Below, one piece after another: positions 19,616 through 28,317 of a stretch of 64,000 nucleotides of DNA. The notes under the pieces were generated by a model that searched no databases, had not been told where the DNA came from, and saw only the letters and a list, made by a program, of their open reading frames with translations. This DNA is from Rubrivivax sp. (GTDB lineage Bacteria; Pseudomonadota; Gammaproteobacteria; Burkholderiales; Burkholderiaceae_C): positions 1 to 64,000 of the forward strand of contig JADJYX010000045.1 of assembly GCA_016719535.1 (NCBI GenBank). Direction: 5' to 3'. Position numbers and translations under genes: made by a program. Positions within the stretch are counted from its first letter, which is position 1. Every line of letters begins with the position of its first letter.

Positions 19616-21187
19616 ATGAACTTCAAGGCCTTGCTGGCCGCCGCGGCCCTGTCGGCCGTGATCGCGGCCCCCGTCCAGGCGCAGACCCTGCGCTGGGCAG
19701 CGCAGAACGACATCCTGACGCTGGATCCGCATTCGCAGAACCACGCCACCACCAACGCCATCATGGCGCACGCCTACGAGGGCCTGACGCGCTATACGGC
19801 GCAATACCAGGTCGAGCCGGCGCTGGCCACGAAGTGGACCTACATCAGCCCGACGCAGGTCCGCTTCGAGCTGCGCCGCGGCGTCAAATTCCACGACGGC
19901 ACGCCGTTCACCGCCGACGACGTGGTCTTCTCCTTCGGCCGCATCAAGCAGCCGCAGGGCACGATGGGCATCTACGTCACCGGCATCGCCGAGATCAGGA
20001 AGATCGACGACCACACGGTGGACTTCATCATGTCGGCGCCGAACCCGCTGTTGCTGCGCAACATCATCGACTTCCGCATCATGAGCAAGACGTGGGCGGA
20101 GAAGAACCGCACCGCCAACGTGCAGGACTACAAGGCCAAGGAAGAGAACTTCGCGTCGCGCAACGCGATGGGCACCGGTTCCTACAGGATCACCGGCTGG
20201 ACGCCCGAGCAGCGCATCACGATGACGGTCAATACCGACTGGTGGGACAAGAACGCCAGCAACGTCAAGGACGTGGTCTACACGCCGATCAAGAGCGACC
20301 CGACACGCGTGGCCGCCTTGCTGTCGGGCGACGTGGACATGCTGACCGACCTGCCGACGCAGGACGTGGCACGGCTTCGCAACGACGCCAAGCTCAAGAT
20401 CGTCGACGGTCCCGAGGTGCGCACGATCTTCCTCGCGCCCGACATGGGCAGCCCGGAGCTCAAATACAGCAACGTCAAGGGCAAGAACCCGTTCGCCGAC
20501 AAGCGTGTGCGCCAGGCGCTGTCGATGGCCATCGACCGCGCGGCGATCCAGCGCAATACGATGCGCGGCCTGTCGATCCCGGCCAGCCTGCTGGTGGCCC
20601 CGGGCGTCAACGGCCATGACCCGGCGCTGGACGCGCCGGCACGGGCCGATGCCGACGGCGCCAGGAAGCTGCTGGCCGAAGCCGGCTACCCCGACGGTTT
20701 CGAGGTGCGCCTGAACTGCCCCAACAACCGCTACGTCAACGACGAGGAGATCTGCCAGAACATCGTCGCCATGTGGGCGCGCATCGGCGTCAAGACCACG
20801 CTGGCGGCCGAGAACATGGCCACCTTCATCCAGAAGGTGCAGAACTTCGACTCGTCGATCTACCTGCTGGGCTGGGGCGTGGCCACCTACGACGCGCAAT
20901 ACGCGCTGCAGAGCCTGGTGCGCACCCGCGCCACCGGCGCCGACGGCAACTTCAACTTCAGCAAGGCCAGCGACGCCACCGTGGACCGCCTGGTCGACGC
21001 GATGAAGACCGAGACCGACGTGGCCAAGCGCAATGCCATGATCCGCGAAGCGCTGATCCGCACCCGCGACGAGGTGCTGGTGATCCCGCTGCACCACCAG
21101 GTGCGCCCCTGGGCCATGAAGGCCGGCGTGGCCACCGTCCATCGCTCGGACGACCGCCCGGAGGTGCGCTTCACGACGATCAGGTGA
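19616..21187 (+). CDS. dppA: peptide ABC transporter substrate-binding protein (SBP family 5)
   Basis: Periplasmic binding protein of 523 residues. Signal peptide MNFKALLAAAALSAVIAAPV with cleavage after VQA; mature protein begins QTLRWAAQNDILTLDPHSQN. Family 5 signatures are present (VRFELRRGVKFHDGTPFTAD, FADKRVRQALSMAIDR). ATG 19616 is preceded by GGAG at a suitable distance. It is divergent from dppB, so one 151-bp region likely carries both promoters. The ligand class (peptides, opines, nickel or glutathione) cannot be decided from sequence. Confidence 0.9.
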   Translation: MNFKALLAAAALSAVIAAPVQAQTLRWAAQNDILTLDPHSQNHATTNAIMAHAYEGLTRYTAQYQVEPALATKWTYISPTQVRFELRRGVKFHDGTPFTADDVVFSFGRIKQPQGTMGIYVTGIAEIRKIDDHTVDFIMSAPNPLLLRNIIDFRIMSKTWAEKNRTANVQDYKAKEENFASRNAMGTGSYRITGWTPEQRITMTVNTDWWDKNASNVKDVVYTPIKSDPTRVAALLSGDVDMLTDLPTQDVARLRNDAKLKIVDGPEVRTIFLAPDMGSPELKYSNVKGKNPFADKRVRQALSMAIDRAAIQRNTMRGLSIPASLLVAPGVNGHDPALDAPARADADGARKLLAEAGYPDGFEVRLNCPNNRYVNDEEICQNIVAMWARIGVKTTLAAENMATFIQKVQNFDSSIYLLGWGVATYDAQYALQSLVRTRATGADGNFNFSKASDATVDRLVDAMKTETDVAKRNAMIREALIRTRDEVLVIPLHHQVRPWAMKAGVATVHRSDDRPEVRFTTIR

Positions 21188-21206
21188 TCGGCTGAAGCAC
21201 CCCTGC

Positions 21207-21236
21207 GACGAGGGCCGCCTGCGGGCGGCCTTCGTC
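21207..21236 (+). terminator. strong hairpin after the binding protein gene
   Basis: Stem of 13 pairs with one mismatch (GACGAGGGCCGCC against GGCGGCCTTCGTC) and a short loop, 19 bp past the stop. No T-run follows, so it may act as an RNA stabiliser or a weak terminator. Confidence 0.5.
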
Positions 21237-21265
21237 GTTCGGACGGGCAACCGGTCCGCGACTCT

Positions 21266-21271
21266 TATACT
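21266..21271 (+). promoter_or_regulatory. candidate -10 (TATACT) in an AT-rich patch
   Basis: An AT-rich segment from 21262 to 21293 stands out in GC-rich DNA. It contains TATACT and, 14 bp on, AGGAAG positioned as ribosome binding site for the GTG at 21300. The paired ATACT/AGTAT words could also form an operator. Confidence 0.35.
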
Positions 21272-21299
21272 ACTTTTTTGATTCAGGAAGTATACGAGC

Positions 21300-22340
21300 G
21301 TGAGCCGCCTCTACACCCCGCTGAGCGCCGCGGCGCAGACCGCCTTCGCGGACATCGTGCCCGCCGCGCGTCAGTTCGAACTCGAGCGCTCGATCGCCGA
21401 TCTGCCGGGCGGCTTCACCCGCAAGACGATTCGGGGGCGCAGCTATTGGTATTACCAGATCAAGACGCCGGACAACCGTCCGCGACAGATCTACGTCGGG
21501 CCCGATTCCCCGGCCACCCAGGCTCTGGTGCAGGCCAGGCAGCAATCGGCCGCGCGCGTCGCCGGTCACGAGCACCTGCAGCGCTTGTGTCGGTCGGCCA
21601 TCGAGCTCGGCTGCGCGGCCGTGGCGCCGACACACGCCCGGATCCTGGCCCGGCTGGCAGACCATGGCTTCTTCCGCGCCGGCGGCGTGCTCGTCGGTAC
21701 GCACGCCTTCATCGCCTACCAGAACCACCTCGGGATTCACTGGTCGGCAGCCACACGCACGCTCGACATCGACTTCGCCCATCCCGGCCGCAACATCTCG
21801 ATCGCGATGCCCAGCGGCCTGACGATCGACACGCGGGGTGCCATCGAATCCCTGCAGATGGGCTTCGTGCCCAACCTGGCGCAGACGACCTACACCAAGA
21901 CCGACGAACCGGATCTGCAGCTCGATTTCGTGACGACCCGCGTGGCGGCCAACGACCGGCCCATCCACCTGCCCGACCTGCAGGTGACGCTGCAGCCGCT
22001 GAAGTTCATGGAGTATTCGCTGGAGGACACGCTGCAGGGCGTGCTGCTGTCGCGCCGCGGCCCACTGGTGGTCAATCTTCCGCAGCCCCAGCGCTACGCG
22101 CTGCACAAGCTGATCGTCCACGGCGAGCGCTCCGGTGACCTGCGCACCAAGGCCGTGAAGGACCTGGATCAGTCCGCATGCCTGCTGGCCTGGTTTCTCG
22201 ACCACGAGCCGGAATCCCTGCACGATGCCTGGAGCGACCTGCGCAGCCGCGGCAAGGGCTGGCTGTCGCGCCTGACCGTCGGCGCCGCAGCGCTCGATCG
22301 CCGCCACCCAGGGCTTTGGGGCCGCGTTCAGGCGCTCTGA
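21300..22340 (+). CDS. GSU2403-like nucleotidyltransferase-fold protein
   Basis: A 346-residue cytosolic protein. The N-terminus (LYTPLSAAAQTAFADIVPAA, GGFTRKTIRGRSYWYYQIKT, RQIYVGPDSP) and the middle (GVLVGTHAFIAYQNHLGI, TLDIDFAHPG) match what I know of the GSU2403 nucleotidyltransferase-fold family. The Asp pair in TLDIDFA is the likely metal-binding site. Function is unknown; relatives are scattered and often sit near mobile or defence genes, and an AbiEii-like toxin role is possible but unproven. GTG start with a good AGGAAG site. It is a single gene between unrelated operons; its 3' end overlaps the convergent amidohydrolase by 13 bp. Confidence 0.7.
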   Translation: MSRLYTPLSAAAQTAFADIVPAARQFELERSIADLPGGFTRKTIRGRSYWYYQIKTPDNRPRQIYVGPDSPATQALVQARQQSAARVAGHEHLQRLCRSAIELGCAAVAPTHARILARLADHGFFRAGGVLVGTHAFIAYQNHLGIHWSAATRTLDIDFAHPGRNISIAMPSGLTIDTRGAIESLQMGFVPNLAQTTYTKTDEPDLQLDFVTTRVAANDRPIHLPDLQVTLQPLKFMEYSLEDTLQGVLLSRRGPLVVNLPQPQRYALHKLIVHGERSGDLRTKAVKDLDQSACLLAWFLDHEPESLHDAWSDLRSRGKGWLSRLTVGAAALDRRHPGLWGRVQAL

Positions 22341-23572
22341 TCGCGGCTGTCGCGCAGCACACGCCCGCCCTGCATCAGCAGCCGGATGCTCGTGGCCGGA
22401 TCGGCCCACGGCTCGACCGACGCCGTCGGGTCACCGTCGAGCAGCAGCAGGTCGGCCAGCGCACCCGCCGCCAGCGTGCCGATCTCGCCTTCGGCGCGCA
22501 GCAATTGCGCAGCGACATGGGTCGCGCCCTGCAGGATCTCGGTGGGTGTCTGCACCGCAGCGCGCAGCGCAAATTCGCCCATCTGGCGCTCGTGCATGTG
22601 GCCCAGCAGGTCGGTGCCGAAGGCGATCGGGATGCCCGCGGCGCGGGCGATGGCGATCGCCTGCTGGCCGCGGTGGCGCACGCGCTCGAGCTTGTGCAGC
22701 ATCGACGCCGACCAGCCGAGCCTGGCGCCCTCGTCGCCCAGCGCTGCATAGGTCACCAGCGTGGGCACCAGGAAGGCGCCCTCCTCCTTCATCGCCTGCG
22801 CCGCCTCCTCGTCGAGCAGGTTGCCGTGCTCGATGCTGCGCACGCCCGAGCGCACCGCGCGCATGATCGAGCGCGGCGAATACGCGTGCGCCATCACATA
22901 GGTATTGGCGGCCTCGGCCTCCTCGCAGATGGCGGCCAGTTCGGCCAGCGAATACTGCGTGCCGTCGATCGGGTCGGTGGGGCTGGCGACGCCGCCGCCG
23001 GCCATGATCTTGATCTGGTTGGCCCCGTTGCGCACCTGCTCGCGCACCGCGCGCCGCACCTCGGCGTCACCGTCGGCGACGGCGCCGAACAGGCCGAGGC
23101 CGGCGCAGCTGCACACCATCTCCTGCACGCCCTGCGGGCGGATGTCGGCATGGCCGCCGGTCTGCGTCAGCGGCCGCGCGGCGATGTGCAGGCGCGGGCC
23201 GGCGAAGAGGCCGCGCCTGACCGCCTCCTGCAGTCCGAAATCGGCGCCCGCGGCGTCGCGCACGGTGGTGAAGCCGCGCTGCAGCATGCCCTCCAGGATG
23301 GGCCTGCTCTGCGCCGTGATCAGCGACGCCGGCGTGGCCGCCATGCGCCAGGCGTCGTGCGACACCGCGGTGACGTGCACGTGGGCATCGATCAACCCCG
23401 GCAGCGCCACGCGGCCGCCGGCGTCGATCACCGTCGCACCCTCGGCCTGGCGCGGCTCGGCCACGTTCTCGACGATGCGATCGCCCTCGATGACCAGCGT
23501 CGACAGCGGGCCCAGCGTGCCGCGGGCGCTGTCGAAAGGGCGGCAGTGCGTGATCAAGGTGCGGTGGCTCAT
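22328..23572 (-). CDS. amidohydrolase, Xaa-Pro dipeptidase (prolidase)-like
   Basis: A metal-dependent amidohydrolase of 414 residues. Motifs in order: LPGLIDAHVHV (first metal site), the lysine in QIKIMAGGGVAS that is normally carbamylated, MAHAYSPRSI, RSIEHGNLLDEE and FGTDLLGHMHERQMGEF. This arrangement is that of the imidazolonepropionase/prolidase subgroup, whose characterised members cleave N-acyl amino acids or Xaa-Pro dipeptides. ATG 23572 starts the conserved MSHRTLITHCRPFD. A TATATT box lies about 40 bp upstream. The substrate is not certain; proximity to a peptide importer and pyroglutamyl peptidase fits peptide use. Confidence 0.85.
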   Translation of the reverse strand: MSHRTLITHCRPFDSARGTLGPLSTLVIEGDRIVENVAEPRQAEGATVIDAGGRVALPGLIDAHVHVTAVSHDAWRMAATPASLITAQSRPILEGMLQRGFTTVRDAAGADFGLQEAVRRGLFAGPRLHIAARPLTQTGGHADIRPQGVQEMVCSCAGLGLFGAVADGDAEVRRAVREQVRNGANQIKIMAGGGVASPTDPIDGTQYSLAELAAICEEAEAANTYVMAHAYSPRSIMRAVRSGVRSIEHGNLLDEEAAQAMKEEGAFLVPTLVTYAALGDEGARLGWSASMLHKLERVRHRGQQAIAIARAAGIPIAFGTDLLGHMHERQMGEFALRAAVQTPTEILQGATHVAAQLLRAEGEIGTLAAGALADLLLLDGDPTASVEPWADPATSIRLLMQGGRVLRDSRDQSA

Positions 23573-23647
23573 CGGGCTGGCCGGGTCGGCTGCAAAAGGG
23601 GGCGGGACACCCAATATACCGGCCGTGCCGGCGCGGCGGCGGCGAAG

Positions 23648-24766
23648 TCAAACGGCCACGGCAGGCACCGTGTAGCGTGCGATGAAGCCGCGGTCGATGC
23701 GGTCCTTCCACCACCACACCCAGCGCCCCTGCGCCGACCAGTTGCCGTAGGACGCGATCGCCCGCCCATTGCCGCAGGACAGCAGGTTGAGCGTGCGCAG
23801 TTGCGGCTGGTGCGGCAGCAGCTCGCCGCCGGTGGCCAGGGCGCGCAGGTTGGCAGCCAAGGGCGGGCCGGCGCGCACTGCATGGACGCCGCTCTTCGGA
23901 TGCGGCGCATCGGCGCGCGTGGCCACGTCGCCGGCGGCCAGCACCTCGGGGTGGCTGAGGCTTTGCAGCGTGGCGCCGGTCAGCACGAAGCCACGCTCGT
24001 CGAGCTGCAACCCGCTGCCCTGCAGGTAGGGCGGCGCATCACCGCCGGTGGCGATCACCGGTGCGTCGCAGGCCAGCCGCGCGCCGCTGCCCAGGTGCAA
24101 CGCACCCGTCTCGATGCGCACGCAACGGTCCTGGAAGACGGTGATGCGGCGCGCCGCCAGCGCGCGCAGGCCGCGCTCGATCACCCGCTGCGGATAGCCG
24201 AACAGCGGCGGCGGGCCGCCGGTGACCAGCGCCACGCGCGCGCGTTCGTCGCCCTGCCCGGCCAGGCGCCGCTGCAGCGCCATCGCCAGCTCGACGCCGG
24301 CGGCGCCGCCGCCGATCACCACCACGTCGAGCACGCGGTCCTGCGCCAGCGCCGCCAGCGGATCGAGCTGGCGCACGAAATGCTCGATCGGTCGCACGAA
24401 CAGGCCCTGCTCGCGCGCGCCGGGGATGCGGTCGCGGTCCATCACCGAGCCGGTATCCAGCGACAAGATGTCCCAGCCGATGACCTCGCCGTTGGCCAGC
24501 TGCAGCGTGCGCGCGCTGGCGTCCAGCGCCACCGCCTGCGTCTCGAGCAGCGGCACGCGCGCCGCCGCGGCCAGCGGCAGCAGCGGGATCACGCATTGCT
24601 CGGCCGTATAGCGGCCAGCCACCAGGCCGGGCACCATGCCCGAATACATCTGGCGCGTGAACGGCGTGACCAGCGTCAGCTCGGCGCCGGGGATGGGCTC
24701 GCGCGCCAGGTCCCGCAGCACGTGCACATGGGCATGGCCCCCGCCCAGCAGCACGATGCGTTTCAT
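23648..24766 (-). CDS. NDH-2-like FAD oxidoreductase of the SelD-associated family
   Basis: A 372-residue pyridine nucleotide-disulfide oxidoreductase. The N-terminal FAD site reads IVLLGGGHAHVHVLRDLA, which is the form seen in the family whose members also occur fused to SelD. A second Rossmann motif VVVIGGGAAGVELAMALQ and the FAD-binding VLAAGDVATRADAPHPKSGV follow. The C-terminus ends WKDRIDRGFIARY. No redox-active CxxC is seen, so it resembles type II NADH dehydrogenases rather than thioredoxin reductase. ATG 24766 overlaps the DUF3047 gene by 4 bp. Physiological acceptor unknown. Confidence 0.8.
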   Translation of the reverse strand: MKRIVLLGGGHAHVHVLRDLAREPIPGAELTLVTPFTRQMYSGMVPGLVAGRYTAEQCVIPLLPLAAAARVPLLETQAVALDASARTLQLANGEVIGWDILSLDTGSVMDRDRIPGAREQGLFVRPIEHFVRQLDPLAALAQDRVLDVVVIGGGAAGVELAMALQRRLAGQGDERARVALVTGGPPPLFGYPQRVIERGLRALAARRITVFQDRCVRIETGALHLGSGARLACDAPVIATGGDAPPYLQGSGLQLDERGFVLTGATLQSLSHPEVLAAGDVATRADAPHPKSGVHAVRAGPPLAANLRALATGGELLPHQPQLRTLNLLSCGNGRAIASYGNWSAQGRWVWWWKDRIDRGFIARYTVPAVAV

Positions 24767-25488
24767 GGTTCGAGCATCAATCCGGTGACGTGGGCGATCG
24801 ACGTGGCGCCCGTGTTGTCGGCATCGGCGGCGATGATCACCGCGGCCAGCGGCGGCGGCTCGGGCGCCTCGTCGCCGAAGGCGCGGCGCCAGTCGGCCGC
24901 CACGTCGCGCGATTCTTCCAGCCAGCGGCCCGACCCGTCGGCCTGCGTGCGCAACACGATGTAGCGCACGCGACGGCTGTAGGGGTTGTCGACCACCGCA
25001 TCGCGCGGCTCGACCGTGCCCCACACCCAGCACAGCGTGGCCGCGGGCAGCATCTCGCCGGTCTTGCCGCGCGCCAGCCGCAGCAGCTGACGTTCGACGA
25101 ATGGCACCCGCTCCAGCGGCAACTGGAAGGCCAGGCACACGCGCGCGGCCGTGTCGTCACCCGGCTTCACCCGCAGGTCGGCCGCGGGGTTGGGCTGATC
25201 CAGCCGCCAGTCCCAGGACAGGCGCCGCGGCGCCGGCTGGCCCGCCGCGTCGAGCACGAAATTGCCATAGGACGCCCGCGCCTCCAGCCGCAGCGCGGCC
25301 CGGCCGTCCACGCGCGCGGCCGCATACGCCGTCAGCGGCGGCTTCTGCTGCGGCAGCCCGACCACGCGCCAGCGCGCCGACAGCGCGCCATCGGCATCCA
25401 CCGGCGGCTCGAAGCGCCAGGGGCCGGCGGGCTGCGCCTGCGCGGCCACCGCGGCCACGGCAGTCAATGCCGTCGTCAGCCACCGCAT
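24763..25488 (-). CDS. DUF3047 exported protein
   Basis: A 241-residue protein with a signal peptide (MRWLTTALTAVAAVAAQAQ). The mature part has the DUF3047 pattern: LSWDWRLDQPNPAADLR, GDDTAARVCLAFQL, LCWVWG, YIVLRTQADGSGRWLEESRD, then AVIIAADADNTGATSIAHVT. Likely a periplasmic beta-sandwich, function unknown. It sits between two flavoprotein genes with 4-bp overlap on one side and 3 bp on the other, so it is part of the same operon. Confidence 0.85.
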   Translation of the reverse strand: MRWLTTALTAVAAVAAQAQPAGPWRFEPPVDADGALSARWRVVGLPQQKPPLTAYAAARVDGRAALRLEARASYGNFVLDAAGQPAPRRLSWDWRLDQPNPAADLRVKPGDDTAARVCLAFQLPLERVPFVERQLLRLARGKTGEMLPAATLCWVWGTVEPRDAVVDNPYSRRVRYIVLRTQADGSGRWLEESRDVAADWRRAFGDEAPEPPPLAAVIIAADADNTGATSIAHVTGLMLEP

Positions 25489-25491
25489 GGC

Positions 25492-27642
25492 TCAGCCTCG
25501 ACGCCAGTCGTGATAACGCTGCACCCAGCGCAGCAGGCCGTGCGGCTGGTGCGCACGCTTCCATTCGCCGGCGGCATATTTGTTGGCCTCGGCCAGCGTC
25601 GGGTAGACGTGGATGGTGCCCAGGATCCTGTTCAGCCCGAGGCCTTGCTTCATCGCCAGCACCCACTCCGCGATCAGTTCGCCGGCATGGTGGCCGACGA
25701 TGGTCACGCCCAGGATGCGGTCCTTGCCCGGCACCGTCAGCACCTTGACCCAGCCTTCGGCGGCGCCGTCGGCGATGGCGCGGTCGAGGTCGTCGATGCC
25801 GTAGCGCGTGACCTCGTACGCGATGCCACGCTCCTTCGCTTCCTGCTCGCTCAGGCCCACGCGCGCCACCTCGGGGTCGACGAAGGTGCACCAGGGGATC
25901 ACGCGGTAGTCGGCCTTGAATTTCTTCAGCACGCCGAACAGGCCGTTGACCGCCGCATACCAGGCCTGGTGCGCCGCCACATGCGTCAGCTGGAAGGGGC
26001 CGGCCACGTCACCGGCGGCCAGGATGTTGGGGTAGATCGTCTCCAGGTAGTCGTTGACGGGCAGCGTGCGCTGCACCGGAATGCCCAGCTCCTCCAGCCC
26101 GAAGCCGGTGAGGCGGGCACCACGCCCCACCGCGCACAGCACGCGGTCGAAGGCGATGCGCCGCTCCTGGCCCTCGTGCACGGCGACCAGCACATGGCCG
26201 TCGCCCTCGCGCTCGACGCGCAGCGCCTGGTGCCCGGTCAGCACCTGCACGCCATCGGCCTCGAGGCGCCGGCGCACGAAGGCCGAGACCTCCTCGTCCT
26301 CGCGCACCATCAGGCGCGGCGCCATCTCGAGTTGCGTCACCCGCGAACCCAGCCGCGCGAAGGCCTGCGCCAGCTCGCAGCCGATGGGCCCGCCGCCCAG
26401 CACCAGCAGCCGCTGTGGCAGCTCGCGCAGGCCCCAGAGGTTGGCGCTGGTCAGCACGCCCGCCTCCGCCAGGCCCGGCAGCGGCGGCACGATGGGCTGC
26501 GCGCCGGTGGCGATGACGATGGCGCGCGTGCTCAGCACCTGCACCCGCCCGTCGTCGTGCGTGATCTGCACGTGCCAGGGGTCGAGAATCTTCGCGCGGC
26601 CGATCTGCACGTCCACGCCCAGCCCGGTATAACGTTCGACGGAATCGTGCGGCGCGATTGCCTTCACCACCACGGCGATGCGGTCCATCACACGGGCGAA
26701 GTCGACGCGCGGCTCGACCGCATCCAGGCCCAGGTCGGCGGCGTGTCGCATCTGCCGCGCCAGCGTGGCGCTCTTGATCAGTGCCTTGCTGGGCACGCAG
26801 CCCTCGTTGAGGCAGTCGCCGCCCATCTGGTGCGCCTCGACCAGCGTCACCCGGGCCTTGACGGCAGCGGCGATGTAGCTCGTCACCAGGCCGGCGGCAC
26901 CGGCGCCGATGACGACCAGGTTGCGGTCGAAGCGCCGGGGCTTGCGGTCGGCCCAGCGCGCATAGATGCGCCGCGCCTTGACGGTGTCGACGATCTTCTT
27001 GGCCAGCAGCGGGAACAGGCCGAGCAGCACGAAGGAGCCGATCAGCCCCGGCGACAGGATGCCCTGCAGCGAGCTGATCTGCGCCAGCTGCGTGCCCGCA
27101 TTCACATAGACCAGCGTGCCCGCCAGCATGCCGAGCTGGCTGACCCAGTAGAAGGTCCAGGCGCGCATCGTCGTCAGCCCCATCAGCAGGTTGATGACGA
27201 AGAACGGGAACAGCGGCACCAGCCGCAGCGTGAAGAGGTAGAAGCCGCCTTCGCGCGCCACACCGCGGTCGATGTCGGCCAGCGCCGAGCCGAAGCGCGC
27301 CTGCACGCTGCTGCGCAGCAGGTAGCGCGACACCAGCATGGCCAGCGTGGCGCCGATGCTGCTGGCAAACGACACCACCAGCAGGCCCGTCCACAGCCCG
27401 AAGAGCGCGCCGCCCAGCAGCGTGAGGATGGCCGCACCGGGCAGCGACAGCGCGGTCACCGCGACATAGACCGCAAAATAGACGCCGATCACCAGCGCCG
27501 GCCGGCTGGCGTAGCGCGTGGCCAGCTCGCCCTGCACGGCCTTGACGTGATCGAGGCTGAGGAAGCGACCGAGGTCGAGCGCGAAGAAGGCAACCACCGC
27601 GGCGGCGATCAGCAGCAGCAATGCAAGCTGGCGGCGGTTCAT
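25492..27642 (-). CDS. TVP38/TMEM64 membrane domain fused to mercuric-reductase-like FAD oxidoreductase
   Basis: A 716-residue fusion. Residues 1 to about 225 form a VTT/TVP38 (DedA-type) membrane domain with several helices (YFAVYVAVTALSLPGAAILT, FPFFVINLLMGL). From about 235 on is a class I pyridine nucleotide-disulfide oxidoreductase: VVIGAGAAGLVTSYIAAAVK, redox-active GGDCLNEGCVPSKAL, NAD site LVLGGGPIGCELAQAFARLG, ILAAGDVAGPFQLTHVA, and the C-terminal dimer interface with HVYPTLAEANKYAAGEW. The usual C-terminal catalytic His-x-x-x-x-Glu (HAHPTLSE-type) is present as HVYPTLAE. The fusion is known in databases; substrate and redox partner are unknown. It is first in the run VTT-oxidoreductase, DUF3047, NDH-like. 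Confidence 0.85.
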   Translation of the reverse strand: MNRRQLALLLLIAAAVVAFFALDLGRFLSLDHVKAVQGELATRYASRPALVIGVYFAVYVAVTALSLPGAAILTLLGGALFGLWTGLLVVSFASSIGATLAMLVSRYLLRSSVQARFGSALADIDRGVAREGGFYLFTLRLVPLFPFFVINLLMGLTTMRAWTFYWVSQLGMLAGTLVYVNAGTQLAQISSLQGILSPGLIGSFVLLGLFPLLAKKIVDTVKARRIYARWADRKPRRFDRNLVVIGAGAAGLVTSYIAAAVKARVTLVEAHQMGGDCLNEGCVPSKALIKSATLARQMRHAADLGLDAVEPRVDFARVMDRIAVVVKAIAPHDSVERYTGLGVDVQIGRAKILDPWHVQITHDDGRVQVLSTRAIVIATGAQPIVPPLPGLAEAGVLTSANLWGLRELPQRLLVLGGGPIGCELAQAFARLGSRVTQLEMAPRLMVREDEEVSAFVRRRLEADGVQVLTGHQALRVEREGDGHVLVAVHEGQERRIAFDRVLCAVGRGARLTGFGLEELGIPVQRTLPVNDYLETIYPNILAAGDVAGPFQLTHVAAHQAWYAAVNGLFGVLKKFKADYRVIPWCTFVDPEVARVGLSEQEAKERGIAYEVTRYGIDDLDRAIADGAAEGWVKVLTVPGKDRILGVTIVGHHAGELIAEWVLAMKQGLGLNRILGTIHVYPTLAEANKYAAGEWKRAHQPHGLLRWVQRYHDWRRG

Positions 27643-27693
27643 GTCAGGCGGGTTCGGGTCATGGCGGATGAGTCGCTCGGGCAGGGCCCGACG

Positions 27694-28317
27694 TTACAGC
27701 GGGCCACGCCCACCCCCCAGCAGCGACCAGCCGGCATACAGCCGCGTGGCGATCGTCAGCACGCACAGCGCCGCAAAGCCGCAGGCCAGGGCCGCAAAGT
27801 GTGCCGGCCACAGGCACATCAGCGCAAAGCAGATCAGCGTCTCGCTGCCCTCGGTCAGCCCGCCCAGGTAGTACAGGCCCTTGCTGGGGTAGGCGCTGCT
27901 GTGCAGGCCGCGGCGCTCGGCCAGCACCGCGAAGGCCAGGAAGCTCGACCCGGTGCCGATGAAGGCCGCCAGCAGCACCGCCGCGGCCAGCGCATTGGCC
28001 GCCGGATCGGCCAGCGCGAAGGCCAGCGGCACGCTGGCGTAGAAGAGGAAGTCGAGCGTGATGTCGAGGAAGGCGCCGCGGTCGGTGGGCTTCGTCAGCC
28101 GGGCGACCGCGCCGTCCAGGCCATCGCACAGGCGGCCGAGCGCCAGCAGCGCCAGCCCCGGCAGCGGCTGCTGCCACGCGATCGCCGCCGCACCGGCCAG
28201 GCCGATGGCAAAGCCGGCCAGCGTGACGGCATCGGCGCCGACGCCGCGCGCCACCAGGGCACGCGCGATGGCACCGAGCACGGGCTGGAACCAGCCGAGC
28301 AGGCGGCGGTCGAGCAT
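27694..28317 (-). CDS. CDP-alcohol phosphatidyltransferase
   Basis: A 207-residue polytopic membrane enzyme that transfers a phosphatidyl group from CDP-diacylglycerol to an alcohol. The catalytic signature is complete: DGLDGAVARLTKPTDRGAFL followed by DITLD, i.e. DxxDGxxAR...GxxxDxxxD. Several membrane helices follow. The start overlaps the stop of pcp (ATGA). Specific product (phosphatidylglycerol phosphate, phosphatidylinositol-like or other) cannot be assigned. Confidence 0.85.
   Translation of the reverse strand: MLDRRLLGWFQPVLGAIARALVARGVGADAVTLAGFAIGLAGAAAIAWQQPLPGLALLALGRLCDGLDGAVARLTKPTDRGAFLDITLDFLFYASVPLAFALADPAANALAAAVLLAAFIGTGSSFLAFAVLAERRGLHSSAYPSKGLYYLGGLTEGSETLICFALMCLWPAHFAALACGFAALCVLTIATRLYAGWSLLGGGRGPL

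Noticed and set aside
18446..21250. Minus-strand open frame over the binding protein gene
   Set aside because: Antisense to dppA, which has clear family motifs and a signal peptide.
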